Virus record (IMG/VR): IMGVR_UViG_3300049456_000054
Coordinates: 1-64,000 of that record
Origin: a virus
Strand: one strand, 5' to 3'
DNA: 64,000 nt
Shown here: positions 23,553-32,380 of the stretch, piece after piece
How the letters are laid out: the number at the start of each line of letters is the position of its first letter
Numbering within the stretch: the first letter of the stretch is position 1
Translations under genes and position numbers: made by a program
Notes under the pieces: model-generated
What the model was told of the DNA's origin: nothing
The model's database searches: none
Seen by the model: the letters and a program-made list of their open reading frames with translations, nothing else

Positions 23553-25291
23553 CGCGGCCCTCCCGTGCGCTGGTCCCCGGCCGTGAGGGCGCTTCCCGCC
23601 GCGGTGGCGGCCGTCAGCGTGCTGCTGGCCCCGGCCGCGGTGAGGACGCTGCCCGGCGTCCCGGTGGCGGTCAGGGTGCCGACGGTGAACGCTCCCGCCG
23701 CCGTGGCGGTCGGTCCGAGGGCCTCGGCGAGGGCCTGGGCGGCTGCCGCCCGGGCGAGGACCGCGAGCGCGGGTGCCTGCGCGGTACCGGTCCCTGTGGC
23801 GAGTCCGGCGCTGGCCAGTCTCGCCGTGAGCCCGCTGGCGCCTTGTGCTGCCCCGCTGGCGGTGGCGGTGGCCGCCGTGACGATAACGGCTGCTGTCGCC
23901 GTCTGGGCCGTGCCGGTCCCGGGTGCGAGCCCGGCCGGGGCGTTCCCGGCGGATGAGGTGCTGACCGTGGCCTGCTGCGCAGTGCCTGTCCCGCTGGCCA
24001 GGGTGGCCGCGACGATGACCGCAGGGACCGGGGCGGAGGCTGCCCCGACCCCGGCGGCCGTACCCGGCCGGGCCCCGATCGCGACGGTTGCCTGCTGAGC
24101 TGTCCCGGTGCCCTGCGCGAGCCCGGCATTGACGCTCGCGGCCGCGGACGCCTGCTGTGCGGCCCCGGCCGCGGTGGCCAGCCCGGCGGGGACCGTGGCC
24201 GTGGCGAGGGATGCCTGCGCGGACCCGGATGCGCTGGCCAGGCTCGCGGCGGCGGACTCTGCCGCGGTCGCGGCCTGGGCGGTCCCGGTGCCGGCTGCCA
24301 GCCCGGCGAGGGCCGCAATGGAGACGGCCGGTCCTTGCGCGGTGCCGGTCCCGCCGGCCAGGCCCGCGTTCGCGGTGGTGCCCGTCCCGGTGGTGATCGT
24401 GGCCTGCTGCGCGGCGCCGGCACCTGTGGCCAGGGCGCCCGTGACCGTGATCGCGGCGGTTCCCGGCTGGGCGGCTCCGCTGCCTGCAGCGAGCCCGGCC
24501 GCGGCGCCCAGAGCCGTGGCGGGCTGCTGCGCCGCCCCGGCTCCGCTGGCCAGGCTGGCGCCGACCGTGGCCGCGGGTACCGGCTGGCGGGCGGCGCCTG
24601 CGCCCGTGGCCAGCGCGGAGGTGGCGGTGACCGCGGCCAGCGGGGACTGTGCCGCACCCGTCCCGCTGGCCGCGGCGGCGGTGACCGTCTCTGCGGGTGT
24701 GCCCGTCTGGGCTGCCCCGGTTCCGGTAGCGGCTGCCGCGCCTGCGGCCACCGCGATGACGGGCTGCTGGGCGGATCCTGTCCCGCTGGCCAGGGTGGCC
24801 GCCGGGCCCGCGGATACGGCCGGCTGCTGGGAGGTCCCTGGCCCGGAGGCCAGCGCCGCGTTTGCCGTGACGGATATGACTGCCTGCTGCGCGGCGCCGG
24901 CCCCGGTGGCGAGCCCGGCGGCGGCCGTGACGCCCGAGGCCGTTGTGACCGTGGCGTTCTGCGCGGTCCCGGCGGCGGTGCCCCTGGCCGCGGTCACCAC
25001 GTCGCCGGCGGTCCCGGCGGGGAACGAGGACAGGGCCAGCAGTCCCGTGAAGCTGCCGCCGGGCTTGGCGGCGCCGGTCCCGGTGGCGGTCCGGGCGGTG
25101 ACGGTAATCCCGGCGGTCCCGGCGGGGAACGAGGACAGGGCCAGCAGCCCGGCGAAGTTACTGCCCGGCTGCGCCGCCCCGGTCCCGGTGGCGAGCCCGG
25201 CGGTGACGGTGACGGCGGGCGGCGCGGTGTCCCAGGATGGCTGCTGCGGGTGGCGGAACCGTCGCAGCCACGTCAGGCCGGGCCGCGCCAC
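23549..25291 (-). CDS. Ala/Gly/Thr-rich repeat protein, about 25 x 20 residues
   Basis: ATG 25291, 580 aa. After a short basic N-terminus the protein is a tandem array with a 20-residue period, each unit like LATGTGAAQ plus a beta-prone VTVTAG segment. LLALSSFPAGTAG occurs twice near the N-terminus. Hydrophobic-Thr strands alternating with Gly turns suggest a beta-solenoid or fibre. Lies among accessory structural genes; its stop overlaps the next gene start. One unit recurs in the small protein at 29056-29196. Confidence 0.7.
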   Translation of the reverse strand: MARPGLTWLRRFRHPQQPSWDTAPPAVTVTAGLATGTGAAQPGSNFAGLLALSSFPAGTAGITVTARTATGTGAAKPGGSFTGLLALSSFPAGTAGDVVTAARGTAAGTAQNATVTTASGVTAAAGLATGAGAAQQAVISVTANAALASGPGTSQQPAVSAGPAATLASGTGSAQQPVIAVAAGAAAATGTGAAQTGTPAETVTAAAASGTGAAQSPLAAVTATSALATGAGAARQPVPAATVGASLASGAGAAQQPATALGAAAGLAAGSGAAQPGTAAITVTGALATGAGAAQQATITTGTGTTANAGLAGGTGTAQGPAVSIAALAGLAAGTGTAQAATAAESAAASLASASGSAQASLATATVPAGLATAAGAAQQASAAASVNAGLAQGTGTAQQATVAIGARPGTAAGVGAASAPVPAVIVAATLASGTGTAQQATVSTSSAGNAPAGLAPGTGTAQTATAAVIVTAATATASGAAQGASGLTARLASAGLATGTGTAQAPALAVLARAAAAQALAEALGPTATAAGAFTVGTLTATGTPGSVLTAAGASSTLTAATAAGSALTAGDQRTGGPR

Positions 25292-25295
25292 GGGG

Positions 25296-25856
25296 CTAGT
25301 TCAGGCCGAACACGTCAAGGTGCTCGACGGTGATCGTCGCGCCGGCGTTGGACACCGAGCAGGTGGACCACAGCTCGATGGCGGCCAGCGCCTCGGAGTT
25401 CAGGCCGGTCAGCTGCGTCCGGAACATCGCCTCGGTGTTCGCCGTCCCGAACACCGCCGTCGCCACCACCGACTGCCGCCACTTCCCGTTGCACTGCAGG
25501 GTGAGCCCGGTGGCGCCGATGGCGTACTGCCCGATCCACGCTTCGAGCTCCCACACGCAGGTCGTGGACGCGGTGGGGGCGAGCGCCGGGAACGACGCGA
25601 TCGAGGAGCCGATGGTCCCGGGGGTGGGGTCCCAGGCGAGCACGTTGGCGAATGTCGCGGCGGTGGCCGCGTTGGCGACCGTCCCCCATGCCTTGACCAT
25701 GAGCCCGTCAGAGTAGGAGAAGAAGCCGGCGGGGATGATCGCCCGCTGTGCCGTGTTCGGTGCGGAGATGACCCGCTGCGTGGTGAAGGTGTTGTTCGTG
25801 ACGGCTGCGGCCAGGTTGTACAGCAGTTCCGCCTGGGTGCCGGTGATGAAGCTCAC
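25296..25856 (-). CDS. Accessory structural protein, 186 aa
   Basis: ATG 25856. Beta-rich with repeated Ala/Thr strands (AAVTNNTFTTQRVI, VWELEAWIGQYAIG), similar in style to the proteins at 27850 and 28542. Likely a virion decoration or fibre component. No enzymatic motif. Confidence 0.6.
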   Translation of the reverse strand: MSFITGTQAELLYNLAAAVTNNTFTTQRVISAPNTAQRAIIPAGFFSYSDGLMVKAWGTVANAATAATFANVLAWDPTPGTIGSSIASFPALAPTASTTCVWELEAWIGQYAIGATGLTLQCNGKWRQSVVATAVFGTANTEAMFRTQLTGLNSEALAAIELWSTCSVSNAGATITVEHLDVFGLN

Positions 25857-25877
25857 GGAGTGCCCTTCCCTGGCTGG

Positions 25878-27836
25878 TCAGAAGACCTGGATGCCGATCA
25901 GCGGGCAGTTGTCCACCATCGTGTTCAGTCCCGGGTCGAACGGGAAATCCCAGCTCACCGGCAGCGGGGCGCTCTTGCCGGTGAGTTTCCACCCGCACTG
26001 GGTGGATGCTCCTCCGCCGCCGGACAGCTGCGGCATCAGCAGCGACGGGCCCTTGACGGTGCGGAACGTGACCCCGGTCCCGGTGGTGACGATGAGCAGC
26101 ACCAGCCAGTACAGGCCCGGGTCGGGTCCGAGGATGAAGTAGCCGTTTCCCGCCGAGGTGGGCGAGTTGAACACGGCGGCGCCGGTGGCCAGCGTGATCG
26201 GCCCGGTGGACGGGTTGTTGTACAGGTGCTTGGGCAGCCCGTGCATGCCCCGGTCGTCGTAGACGGCGAACTCGATGGTGGCCGCGGCGCTTCCGCCGAG
26301 GGTCTCCACGGACCACCGGCTCCAGACCTCTGTCTGGGTCATGCAGTTGAACGGGATGGCGAACAGGTCCCCGGCCACCGGGGTGTACGGGGTGCCGCCG
26401 ATGGTGACGCCGGGCGATGTGTACCAGCCGGTGGAGATCCGGGGCAGGTAGACCGGCACCAGTGCCCGGTTCGGCACGTTCATCTGGCTGGACTCGCCGT
26501 AGGCCGAGGACGTGGCGAGCCGCTGCGCCGCGACCCGGAACGCGTCGGCTATTCTCGCCGCGCCCAGTTCTGAGGGGTGCAGGCCGTCGCTGCCTAGCGC
26601 CACCACGTCCTTGGCGATGGACACGTCCAGGTCCACCAGCTGGACCATCCCGTCGAACTCGGGTATCAGCGCGGTGATGTAGCCGTTGAACGCCACTACG
26701 TCGGCGTCGACCGGCCCGGCCCAGGTCAGCGTGCTGGAGGTGTAGTTGCCGCTGCCCCCGGCCGTGGTGCACCCGGTCAGTGCGGTACCCGTGGTGCCGG
26801 TGAAGGTGATGGTGACGGTGCCGCCCGCGCTGGGGCAGGTGACGAACCCGGCGGTAGGCAGCCCGAAGGTCGTCCCGGACGCCAGCGTGATCGTTCCCGG
26901 GGTGGACGCGACGGCGGTGCCGGTCAGCGAGGAGGCGTAGGTGCCGGCGTAGGCCAGGTAGCCGAGCGCATTCAACCTCGGCGCGTTGGCCACCAGCACG
27001 GGCGGCGGCCACGGCGACTCGATCCAGCACCCGGCGAAGTCGGCCGAGCCGCCGCCGTCGATGGCGGTGGCGGCGATGGTGATGGTCTGCCCGGCGTTGG
27101 CGGCGGTCAGGGTGGTGATGCGGCGGACCACCGGGGACCGCCCGGCGGTGACCGCCCCGGCCGGCATGATGTTCGACGTGGACGTGGTGCCGGTGACCCC
27201 GGCCGTCCCGCCCCAGGTGAACGTCGCGCCCTTGACCCCGACGGCGGCCAGGAACAGGAACGTGATCACGCCGCCCTTGTAGTCCGCCGGGATAGTCCAG
27301 GAGATGGTGGCGGTGGTGGTGACCGTGGCGCTCTGGTAGCTGTTCCCGGAGCTGGTTTCCCACTGGAAGTTCTGGGCGGCGAACCCGGTGCCGGGCGTGC
27401 CGTAGGTGAAGGTGGCGTCGCCCGCGTCCCATCTGCGCGAGCAGCGGCACCGGCTGATGGCGGCCCGCAGGGCGTGCTGGTAGGCGGTGTTGCACTGGAC
27501 GGTGTTGCCGTTGTACCCGACGTCGTTGATGCCCCAGCCGAGGAAGAACGCCCCGTCGCTGGCGACGTCGGGGTAGCCGGGGTTGTAGGTGTTGCCGCGT
27601 TCGTACTGCATCAGCCGCGTCCACCCGGACTGCGCCAGCCCGTTCCACGTCAGCCGGGACCCGACGGAGGCGTGGTTCTTGGACTGGCTGACCTGCTCCA
27701 TGGAGAACAGGGACCGCATGATGGAGTCGGCCCGCCCGGCGGGCTGGTGCACCCCGAAGGTGCCTTGCCAATAGCTATGGCCGTAGAAGGTCCAGAAGAA
27801 CGGCAGCGGGTTCAGGGGCGCGGTTGTCAGCGGCAT
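25878..27836 (-). CDS. SGNH/GDSL hydrolase with Ig-like insert, 652 aa
   Basis: ATG 27836. SGNH blocks are present: the nucleophile Ser in FYGHSYWQG (block I), GWGINDVG (block III Asn) and DGLHPSELGAARIAD (block V Asp/His). The long middle (about 150-400) is beta-rich and the last 180 residues look like a carbohydrate-binding beta-sandwich. Such phage enzymes usually remove acetyl or other esters from host surface sugars. Confidence 0.8.
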   Translation of the reverse strand: MPLTTAPLNPLPFFWTFYGHSYWQGTFGVHQPAGRADSIMRSLFSMEQVSQSKNHASVGSRLTWNGLAQSGWTRLMQYERGNTYNPGYPDVASDGAFFLGWGINDVGYNGNTVQCNTAYQHALRAAISRCRCSRRWDAGDATFTYGTPGTGFAAQNFQWETSSGNSYQSATVTTTATISWTIPADYKGGVITFLFLAAVGVKGATFTWGGTAGVTGTTSTSNIMPAGAVTAGRSPVVRRITTLTAANAGQTITIAATAIDGGGSADFAGCWIESPWPPPVLVANAPRLNALGYLAYAGTYASSLTGTAVASTPGTITLASGTTFGLPTAGFVTCPSAGGTVTITFTGTTGTALTGCTTAGGSGNYTSSTLTWAGPVDADVVAFNGYITALIPEFDGMVQLVDLDVSIAKDVVALGSDGLHPSELGAARIADAFRVAAQRLATSSAYGESSQMNVPNRALVPVYLPRISTGWYTSPGVTIGGTPYTPVAGDLFAIPFNCMTQTEVWSRWSVETLGGSAAATIEFAVYDDRGMHGLPKHLYNNPSTGPITLATGAAVFNSPTSAGNGYFILGPDPGLYWLVLLIVTTGTGVTFRTVKGPSLLMPQLSGGGGASTQCGWKLTGKSAPLPVSWDFPFDPGLNTMVDNCPLIGIQVF

Positions 27837-27849
27837 CGGCTCTCCCTCC

Positions 27850-28242
27850 TCACGCGCACGTCGCCGCGGCGGCGAACACGGTCCCGCCGGCGCTGGCCCC
27901 GGCCATGGACAGGGCCAGCTGGGTGAACTGGACCGGCACCTCCCACCGGTCGCCGGGGTTGAGCAGCCAGTCGTAGGCGGTGGCGGTGGGGATGGTGGCG
28001 TCGAACCGGATCCAGACGATGCCGTTCGCGGCGGATGCCAGGACCAGCCCGACCCGGGTGACGTCCGCCGCGATCACGTTGGCCTGCCCGGCGGTGGTCA
28101 CCGGCCACGGGATGTTGCCGAGCGTCCCCTTGGCGGTGCCGCGGGCTTCCCGGACGTACTGGTCGTAGTCCCCGCTGACCTTCTGGAAGGCGCGGACAGG
28201 AGTGCCGGCGCCTTGAGTCACGTTGATATCGACGTCGGGCAC
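27850..28242 (-). CDS. Accessory structural protein, 130 aa
   Basis: ATG 28242. Beta-rich; conserved GIVWIRFDAT and LNPGDRWEVPVQF read like a small virion decoration or fibre-cap protein. Located between SGNH hydrolase and other accessory structural genes. Confidence 0.6.
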   Translation of the reverse strand: MPDVDINVTQGAGTPVRAFQKVSGDYDQYVREARGTAKGTLGNIPWPVTTAGQANVIAADVTRVGLVLASAANGIVWIRFDATIPTATAYDWLLNPGDRWEVPVQFTQLALSMAGASAGGTVFAAAATCA

Positions 28243-28271
28243 GGTGCGGTCACCCCCGTAGGATTTCGGTC

Positions 28272-28520
28272 ATGATGACGGACGGCTGGTACCGGATGAC
28301 CGGGTCGGATGTGCAGGACTGGACGCCCGTGAGTGACGCGGATGCCGAGGCGGAGATCGCGGCCGGAGGGGGCAGGGACCTGATGTCGCTCGGGTTCGGC
28401 GTGGCCGAGCCGATGGACCCGGACGAGCACCGCAGGTGCCTTGAGGGAATCCACCGCCGACTCGCCGAGGATCTGCCGGACGGGTACAGGTTCGTCCCGC
28501 TAGAGGTTGAGCGGGACTAA
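28272..28520 (+). CDS. Antisense moron: paralogue of 46012-46170, 82 aa
   Basis: ATG 28272. Contains GWYRMTGSDVQDWTP and EAEIAAGGGRDLM, matching GWYRLTDHGWDRV and EAEVAAGGGWDLV of the small leftward gene at 46012. Rightward, antisense to the late operon. Function unknown. Confidence 0.65.
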   Translation: MMTDGWYRMTGSDVQDWTPVSDADAEAEIAAGGGRDLMSLGFGVAEPMDPDEHRRCLEGIHRRLAEDLPDGYRFVPLEVERD

Positions 28521-28541
28521 GTCGCGGGATATCAGGGCAGG

Positions 28542-29054
28542 TCAGACCGTCACGTTGAACACGGTGTTGGTGACCGCGCCGACCGTCGCCCAGGTCACGG
28601 TGAAGCTGCCGGCGGTGACGCTCTGGGTGCCGCCGAAGTAGTTGTAGCAGAGGCCCTGCTTGGCGACGGTGCCGGCGGTGATCGTGTTGTCGTAGATGAG
28701 GCAGCCGAACGCGGCGGCGACGGTGACCGGGTTGCCGGTCAGCGCGGCGGTGGAGAAGCAGACGCTGCTCGACCCGGTGTCGATGGCGAACAGCTTGGAG
28801 GCGAGCGGCAGCCCGCCGGCGGGCCAGTTGGCGCCGCCGTTGGTCTCGTTGCCGGTGACCCACTGGCCGGTGTTGTACCCGGTGGAGGCGACGGCGGCGG
28901 TCTTGTCGGGGGTGCCGGAGTTGCCGAACAGGGCGCAGTTGATCACGTCGGCGGACAGGTTCGCGAACGTGGTGGGCGCGGCCGTGGTCCACAGCCGGCC
29001 GAGCATCGGGTTGAGCATGGCCTGCTGGAAGATCGCCGACGCGGTGAACGCCAT
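28542..29054 (-). CDS. Accessory structural protein, 170 aa
   Basis: ATG 29054. Begins MAFTASAIFQQAMLN and runs through beta strands to TVTWATVGAVTNTVFNVTV, a pattern common in actinophage virion proteins. Precedes the small accessory genes in the head-associated block. Confidence 0.65.
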   Translation of the reverse strand: MAFTASAIFQQAMLNPMLGRLWTTAAPTTFANLSADVINCALFGNSGTPDKTAAVASTGYNTGQWVTGNETNGGANWPAGGLPLASKLFAIDTGSSSVCFSTAALTGNPVTVAAAFGCLIYDNTITAGTVAKQGLCYNYFGGTQSVTAGSFTVTWATVGAVTNTVFNVTV

Positions 29055-29055
29055 G

Positions 29056-29196
29056 TCAGCCCTCGCCTTCCGTGTCCGGCTCGTTCTCGGGTTGCGGGGC
29101 CGTGCCCGTGGCGCTGGCCAGCCCGGCCTGCACCACGACGGCGGGTGCCTCGTTCTGCCCGGCCTCTTCCGGCCGGCCCGTGTCCTGCTCGCTCAT
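29056..29196 (-). CDS. Short acidic protein with one repeat unit, 46 aa
   Basis: ATG 29196. Acidic (SEQDTGRPEEAGQNEA) with VVVQAGLASATGTAPQ, one copy of the 20-residue unit that fills the 580-aa protein at 23549. Possibly an end-capping or chaperone partner of it. Confidence 0.55.
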   Translation of the reverse strand: MSEQDTGRPEEAGQNEAPAVVVQAGLASATGTAPQPENEPDTEGEG

Positions 29197-29226
29197 CGGG
29201 CCTCTCCTGGTTGCTAGATTTGCGCC

Positions 29227-29592
29227 GTGACCTGGCTGGACCACATGAAGGCCGATGCGCTGAAGCTGGCCGCGCCGGATTTCGTGCTGCTCGACGGTGA
29301 CGAGATCCACATCAAGGTGCGGTCAGGCGAAGATGAGGAACTGTCATCGGTGACCTTCGAGCCCGGATTCTTCGCCATCGACGTGGAAGTGTGGCGGCCG
29401 ACAGACCTGACCCTGGGCAGTCCCGGTGTCCTGGTGTTCCGGCAGGTAGACACGGGTCAGCACTACATCAAGGCGATGTTCCGGTGCTACCTGGGCAATG
29501 AGGCGCAGGAATTCCTGGTGGCCCTGATGCGGCTCGGCAGCCAGGGCGTTACCGGCGATCCCCCAGCCGGGCCTGCGCCAGGCCCGCGTTGA
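29227..29592 (+). CDS. Antisense moron: hypothetical, 121 aa
   Basis: GTG 29227. Alpha/beta protein (DHMKADALKLAAPDFVLLDG) without a recognised domain. Its 3' end overlaps the convergent gene at 29549. Function unknown. Confidence 0.6.
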   Translation: MTWLDHMKADALKLAAPDFVLLDGDEIHIKVRSGEDEELSSVTFEPGFFAIDVEVWRPTDLTLGSPGVLVFRQVDTGQHYIKAMFRCYLGNEAQEFLVALMRLGSQGVTGDPPAGPAPGPR

Positions 29593-29872
29593 CGATCAGG
29601 TCTTCGCCGTCGTCGCGGGTGGTGCGGACCGCCATGTACGGCCGCCCGTCGTCGCCGGTGGCCTGGATCTCGCCGCCCAGGTAGTCGGCCCGCACCTCGG
29701 CCTCCACCTTGCAGCGGACCCCGGCGCGGATCAGGGGCGCGGTCAGTCCGTGCAGCGACCCGCACACGTGGAACTTGACCTGCCCCGGCGGGGGCTCCGG
29801 CGCGGACACGGCGATCCCGCAGTTCGGGCAGTACCAGTCCGCGTACGCGACCTGCAGCAGCACCGGCGGCAT
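29549..29872 (-). CDS. Small Cys-containing late protein, 107 aa
   Basis: ATG 29872 after GGGAGC. A zinc-ribbon pair CPNCG and CGSLHG lies near the N-terminus, then beta strands. Its upstream region contains a copy of the 3' end of the glycosyltransferase gene, see the direct repeat entry. Confidence 0.6.
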   Translation of the reverse strand: MPPVLLQVAYADWYCPNCGIAVSAPEPPPGQVKFHVCGSLHGLTAPLIRAGVRCKVEAEVRADYLGGEIQATGDDGRPYMAVRTTRDDGEDLIVNAGLAQARLGDRR

Positions 29873-29880
29873 GCGCGCTC

Positions 29881-30327
29881 CCTAGATCAGCATCGTCGTC
29901 TTCATGTGGCCGCCCCCGGCTTCGGCGCGCACATCTGAATCCGTTGCATTCAAGGTATAGTTTCAGCCGTGGAGGCAATATGACCAGGAGACTGAGGACG
30001 CCCCCCGTGTCGTTCGGGGAACATGTCCATCGTGAGCGGGAACGGCGCGGATGGAGCATGCAGGAGCTGGCCGACAAATGCGACCTGGCGAACGCGTCAT
30101 CCATCTTGCGGATCGAGCGGGGCCGGGATCCGTACCTATCGCTAGCCCTCATGATCGCGGCGGCGCTGGAAGTGCCCCTGTCCGTACTGATCACCGAGGC
30201 GGATTGCCCGACGTGCGAGGAGAGGCCGCCCGCCCCGTTCATCTGCCCCGACTGCGGCCGGGGTCGCGTGGCCGGAGACGCCCGCAGCCGATCCTCCTAG
30301 ATCAGCATCGTCGTCTTCATGTGGCCG
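29881..30327. repeat. 32-bp perfect direct repeat flanking the HTH moron
   Basis: Identical 32-bp copies lie at 29881-29912 and 30296-30327, enclosing 383 bp with the rightward HTH gene. The right copy is the genuine 3' end of the leftward glycosyltransferase gene (encodes MKTTMLI then stop). The left copy is a duplicate placed just before the next late gene. Confidence 0.9.
29980..30300 (+). CDS. Antisense moron: XRE-type HTH regulator, 106 aa
   Basis: ATG 29980 after GGAGG. Helix-turn-helix MQELADKCDLANASSILRIE (residues 26-45), then a domain with VPLSVLITEADCP and a C-terminal zinc-ribbon (CPTC, CPDCGRG). A TATAGT -10 lies at 29956-29961. Ends in a CTAG shared with the convergent glycosyltransferase gene. 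Confidence 0.75.
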   Translation: MTRRLRTPPVSFGEHVHRERERRGWSMQELADKCDLANASSILRIERGRDPYLSLALMIAAALEVPLSVLITEADCPTCEERPPAPFICPDCGRGRVAGDARSRSS

Positions 30328-30941
30328 GCTTTCACGCCGGTGCAGACGTGGACGGGGACGCCGGCGGCGGCGCAGCGCAGGCAGAACGTCAGGTCCTCGC
30401 CCATCAGCGCCATCGGCCCCACGGCCGTCTCCCGGAACCACGGCGCGGCCTTGTCCCCGGCGTGCAGCCGGACCCGCTCGAGTGCGCTGCGGTGGATGAG
30501 CAGGCACGCCGCCCCCGTCGCCGACACCTGCACCACGGCGTTGTCCGGCCAGCGGGAGTGCCGGGCGAACGCCAGCTCGCCGCCGGGCTTGCGCGTGAGC
30601 TCGTACATCGTCGGGACACGCACCCCGGCTTCCAGCGACCAGCACAGGCCGCCCAGCACCGGGACGTCTACCGGGTCCGCGGCGGCGATCAGCCGGTCTA
30701 CCGTGTCCGCCTCGAGCACCATGTCCGTATCGGCCATGAACAGCCACTCCGGGGACCCCTGCCTGGCCAGGAAGTCGGCGCACAGCTTGTTCCGGGCCGT
30801 GGAGATGTTCGGCCCGGATTCCAGCGTGAGGACCGCGTCGACCGGGGTCTTGCCTTCCAGGCAGATCCCCAGCAGCGACGAGGTGAACTCGTGCCGGTTC
30901 CACCCGCCGGTGACGTACCCGATGACGGCGCGGTCAGCCAC
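30297..30941 (-). CDS. Glycosyltransferase (GT-A, DxD) in the head operon, 214 aa
   Basis: ATG 30941. GT-A features: N-terminal VIGYVTGGWNRHEF, a DxD motif in MADTDMVLEADTVDRL (about residue 70), and GEDLTFCLRCAAAG near the end. It is part of the accessory structural block, so it may glycosylate virion proteins rather than DNA. Shares its TAG with the moron stop (CTAG). Confidence 0.75.
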   Translation of the reverse strand: MADRAVIGYVTGGWNRHEFTSSLLGICLEGKTPVDAVLTLESGPNISTARNKLCADFLARQGSPEWLFMADTDMVLEADTVDRLIAAADPVDVPVLGGLCWSLEAGVRVPTMYELTRKPGGELAFARHSRWPDNAVVQVSATGAACLLIHRSALERVRLHAGDKAAPWFRETAVGPMALMGEDLTFCLRCAAAGVPVHVCTGVKAGHMKTTMLI

Positions 30942-31212
30942 CGGGCTCGACGTTGGCGGGCCAGTCCTCGCCGCCGCCCCCGGAGTACCCGGCGGTGATG
31001 TCGAACTCCCCGAAGCCCTGCGGTGAGGAGATCAGCGCCTCCGTCTGCTGCTGCCGCGGCCCCGCCGGGTACAGCACCCCCGCCCCGGCCACGGCGTTGG
31101 CCGCGTCGAAGACGCCGGTCAGGTCAGCCTGCGGGGCCTGGATGTCCGTCCCCGACACGGGCACGCCCGCGTAGTCCGCCGGGCTCGACGGGGAATCGCT
31201 CGGGGTGATCAT
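30934..31212 (-). CDS. Small structural-operon protein, 92 aa
   Basis: ATG 31212. Disordered, Pro/Gly/Ala-rich, with ADYAGVPVSGTDIQAPQ. Similar in style to the protein at 31735. Overlaps the glycosyltransferase start by eight bases. Confidence 0.6.
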   Translation of the reverse strand: MITPSDSPSSPADYAGVPVSGTDIQAPQADLTGVFDAANAVAGAGVLYPAGPRQQQTEALISSPQGFGEFDITAGYSGGGGEDWPANVEPGG

Positions 31213-31221
31213 GACGACCTC

Positions 31222-31686
31222 CTAGAAAAGCCTGCTCTCACGCAGGATCTCGGCAACATCCTCGCGGTCCAGATAGCGGACTGCCCTCGCCAGCCACTCG
31301 GGGTCATCAAGGATCGGCAGTGCCAGATTGCACCGGCGGCACAGGATGCCGCGCACGCAGGCCGCGCAAGATCTTTTACCCTTGCCCGGGTGATTACACG
31401 CATGGTCATGATCAAGATCCCGGCTACCCTGCCTGAAGGGTCTTTCGCAGATCGCGCAAACATTCTGCTGCCCGGCAAGGATGGCGTCATACTCATGCCG
31501 CCGCAGTCTGTAATTCTTCCACAGGAACCACGAGTACTCCCGGCCGTGACCATCAGCGCCGATGCCCCGCCTCATGCCGCGCCTATACTCGTTCTCAGCT
31601 TCGCGGCATTCATCGCAGGCTTTATCGCCCCGGTCATTATGGCGACGCTTTCCGGTTGGCTTACCGGGAACAGTCAATTCACACAT
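31222..31686 (-). CDS. Endonuclease VII-like (His-Me finger) nuclease, 154 aa
   Basis: ATG 31686. CAICERPF, DLDHDHACNH and GILCRRCNLAL are the zinc ligands and catalytic His of the recombination endonuclease VII family. The gene and flanks (to about 31740) are AT-richer than the operon. Likely a homing-type intruder between two structural genes. Confidence 0.75.
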   Translation of the reverse strand: MCELTVPGKPTGKRRHNDRGDKACDECREAENEYRRGMRRGIGADGHGREYSWFLWKNYRLRRHEYDAILAGQQNVCAICERPFRQGSRDLDHDHACNHPGKGKRSCAACVRGILCRRCNLALPILDDPEWLARAVRYLDREDVAEILRESRLF

Positions 31687-31734
31687 GCGTTAATTCTAAT
31701 TACCGGACGGCGCATTTCCTAATTAGCCGCCCGA

Positions 31735-32073
31735 CTAATTTTCATAGGTTCTGGGCGGGGTGTAGTAGTGGCCTGACGGGTCGGTCACGCCCGGCGCGGC
31801 GGGCGTGTCCAGCGGCGACGGCGGCAGCGTCATCACGTCGCCGATCACCGACCCCTGCCCGTAGGTGTCCGACTGGTGCTCGCGGTAGCGGGCCTCCGCC
31901 GCCGCCTGCGCCCCGGCCACGTCGCCGGCCACGTTATCCCGGCCGCCCGCGTCCGCGTCGCCCGGGAACCGGATCGCCTGCGGCGAGCCGGCCGCGTCCG
32001 GCGCCTGGATGCTGAACGACGACGCGGGCAGCTGCGGCGGCGCCGCGGGCGGGGTGTCCGGCGGGGTGATCAC
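31735..32073 (-). CDS. Small Pro/Ala-rich structural-operon protein, 112 aa
   Basis: ATG 32073. Disordered, with SSFSIQAPDAAGSPQAIRF and an acidic/aromatic tail. No domain recognised. Confidence 0.55.
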   Translation of the reverse strand: MITPPDTPPAAPPQLPASSFSIQAPDAAGSPQAIRFPGDADAGGRDNVAGDVAGAQAAAEARYREHQSDTYGQGSVIGDVMTLPPSPLDTPAAPGVTDPSGHYYTPPRTYEN

Positions 32074-32372
32074 GCCGGCCCCTTCCCGGTCCTGGCCGCT
32101 GCCGGCTTCGGCGGGTCAGCCTTCGGGCTGTCCTTCACCGCTGCCGCCTTCTCAGCCGCCGGACCGTCCTTCGCGGGCCCGCTTTTGTCAGGCGCCTTCT
32201 CGTCCTCGCTCGTGTCCAGCGCCGCGAACAGCAGCTCCCCGTGGGCCAGGTCGTGCTGCACCACCGGGTCGGACTCGGCCAGTATCGCGCCCTTCTGCAC
32301 CCCCCGCGGGATCCCGTCGAGCTCGATCACGAACGTGTCCAGCGCACGCCGGTATGACGTCACCGCCTGCAC
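32070..32372 (-). CDS. Small structural-operon protein, 100 aa
   Basis: GTG 32372 chosen (AAGGGCAG just upstream), though GTG 32363 is possible. A folded N-terminus YRRALDTFVIELDGIPRG is followed by a Lys/Ala/Pro-rich tail. Function unknown. Confidence 0.55.
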   Translation of the reverse strand: MQAVTSYRRALDTFVIELDGIPRGVQKGAILAESDPVVQHDLAHGELLFAALDTSEDEKAPDKSGPAKDGPAAEKAAAVKDSPKADPPKPAAARTGKGPA

Positions 32373-32380
32373 CTGCCCTT

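Noticed and set aside
23549-25291. Tandem repeat as CRISPR array
   Set aside because: The period is about 60 bp in a coding frame with variable units and no unique spacers; it is a protein repeat.
24108-26573. 821-codon rightward open frame
   Set aside because: It is a mirror of the leftward repeat, structural and SGNH genes; repetitive Ala/Val product and no start signals.
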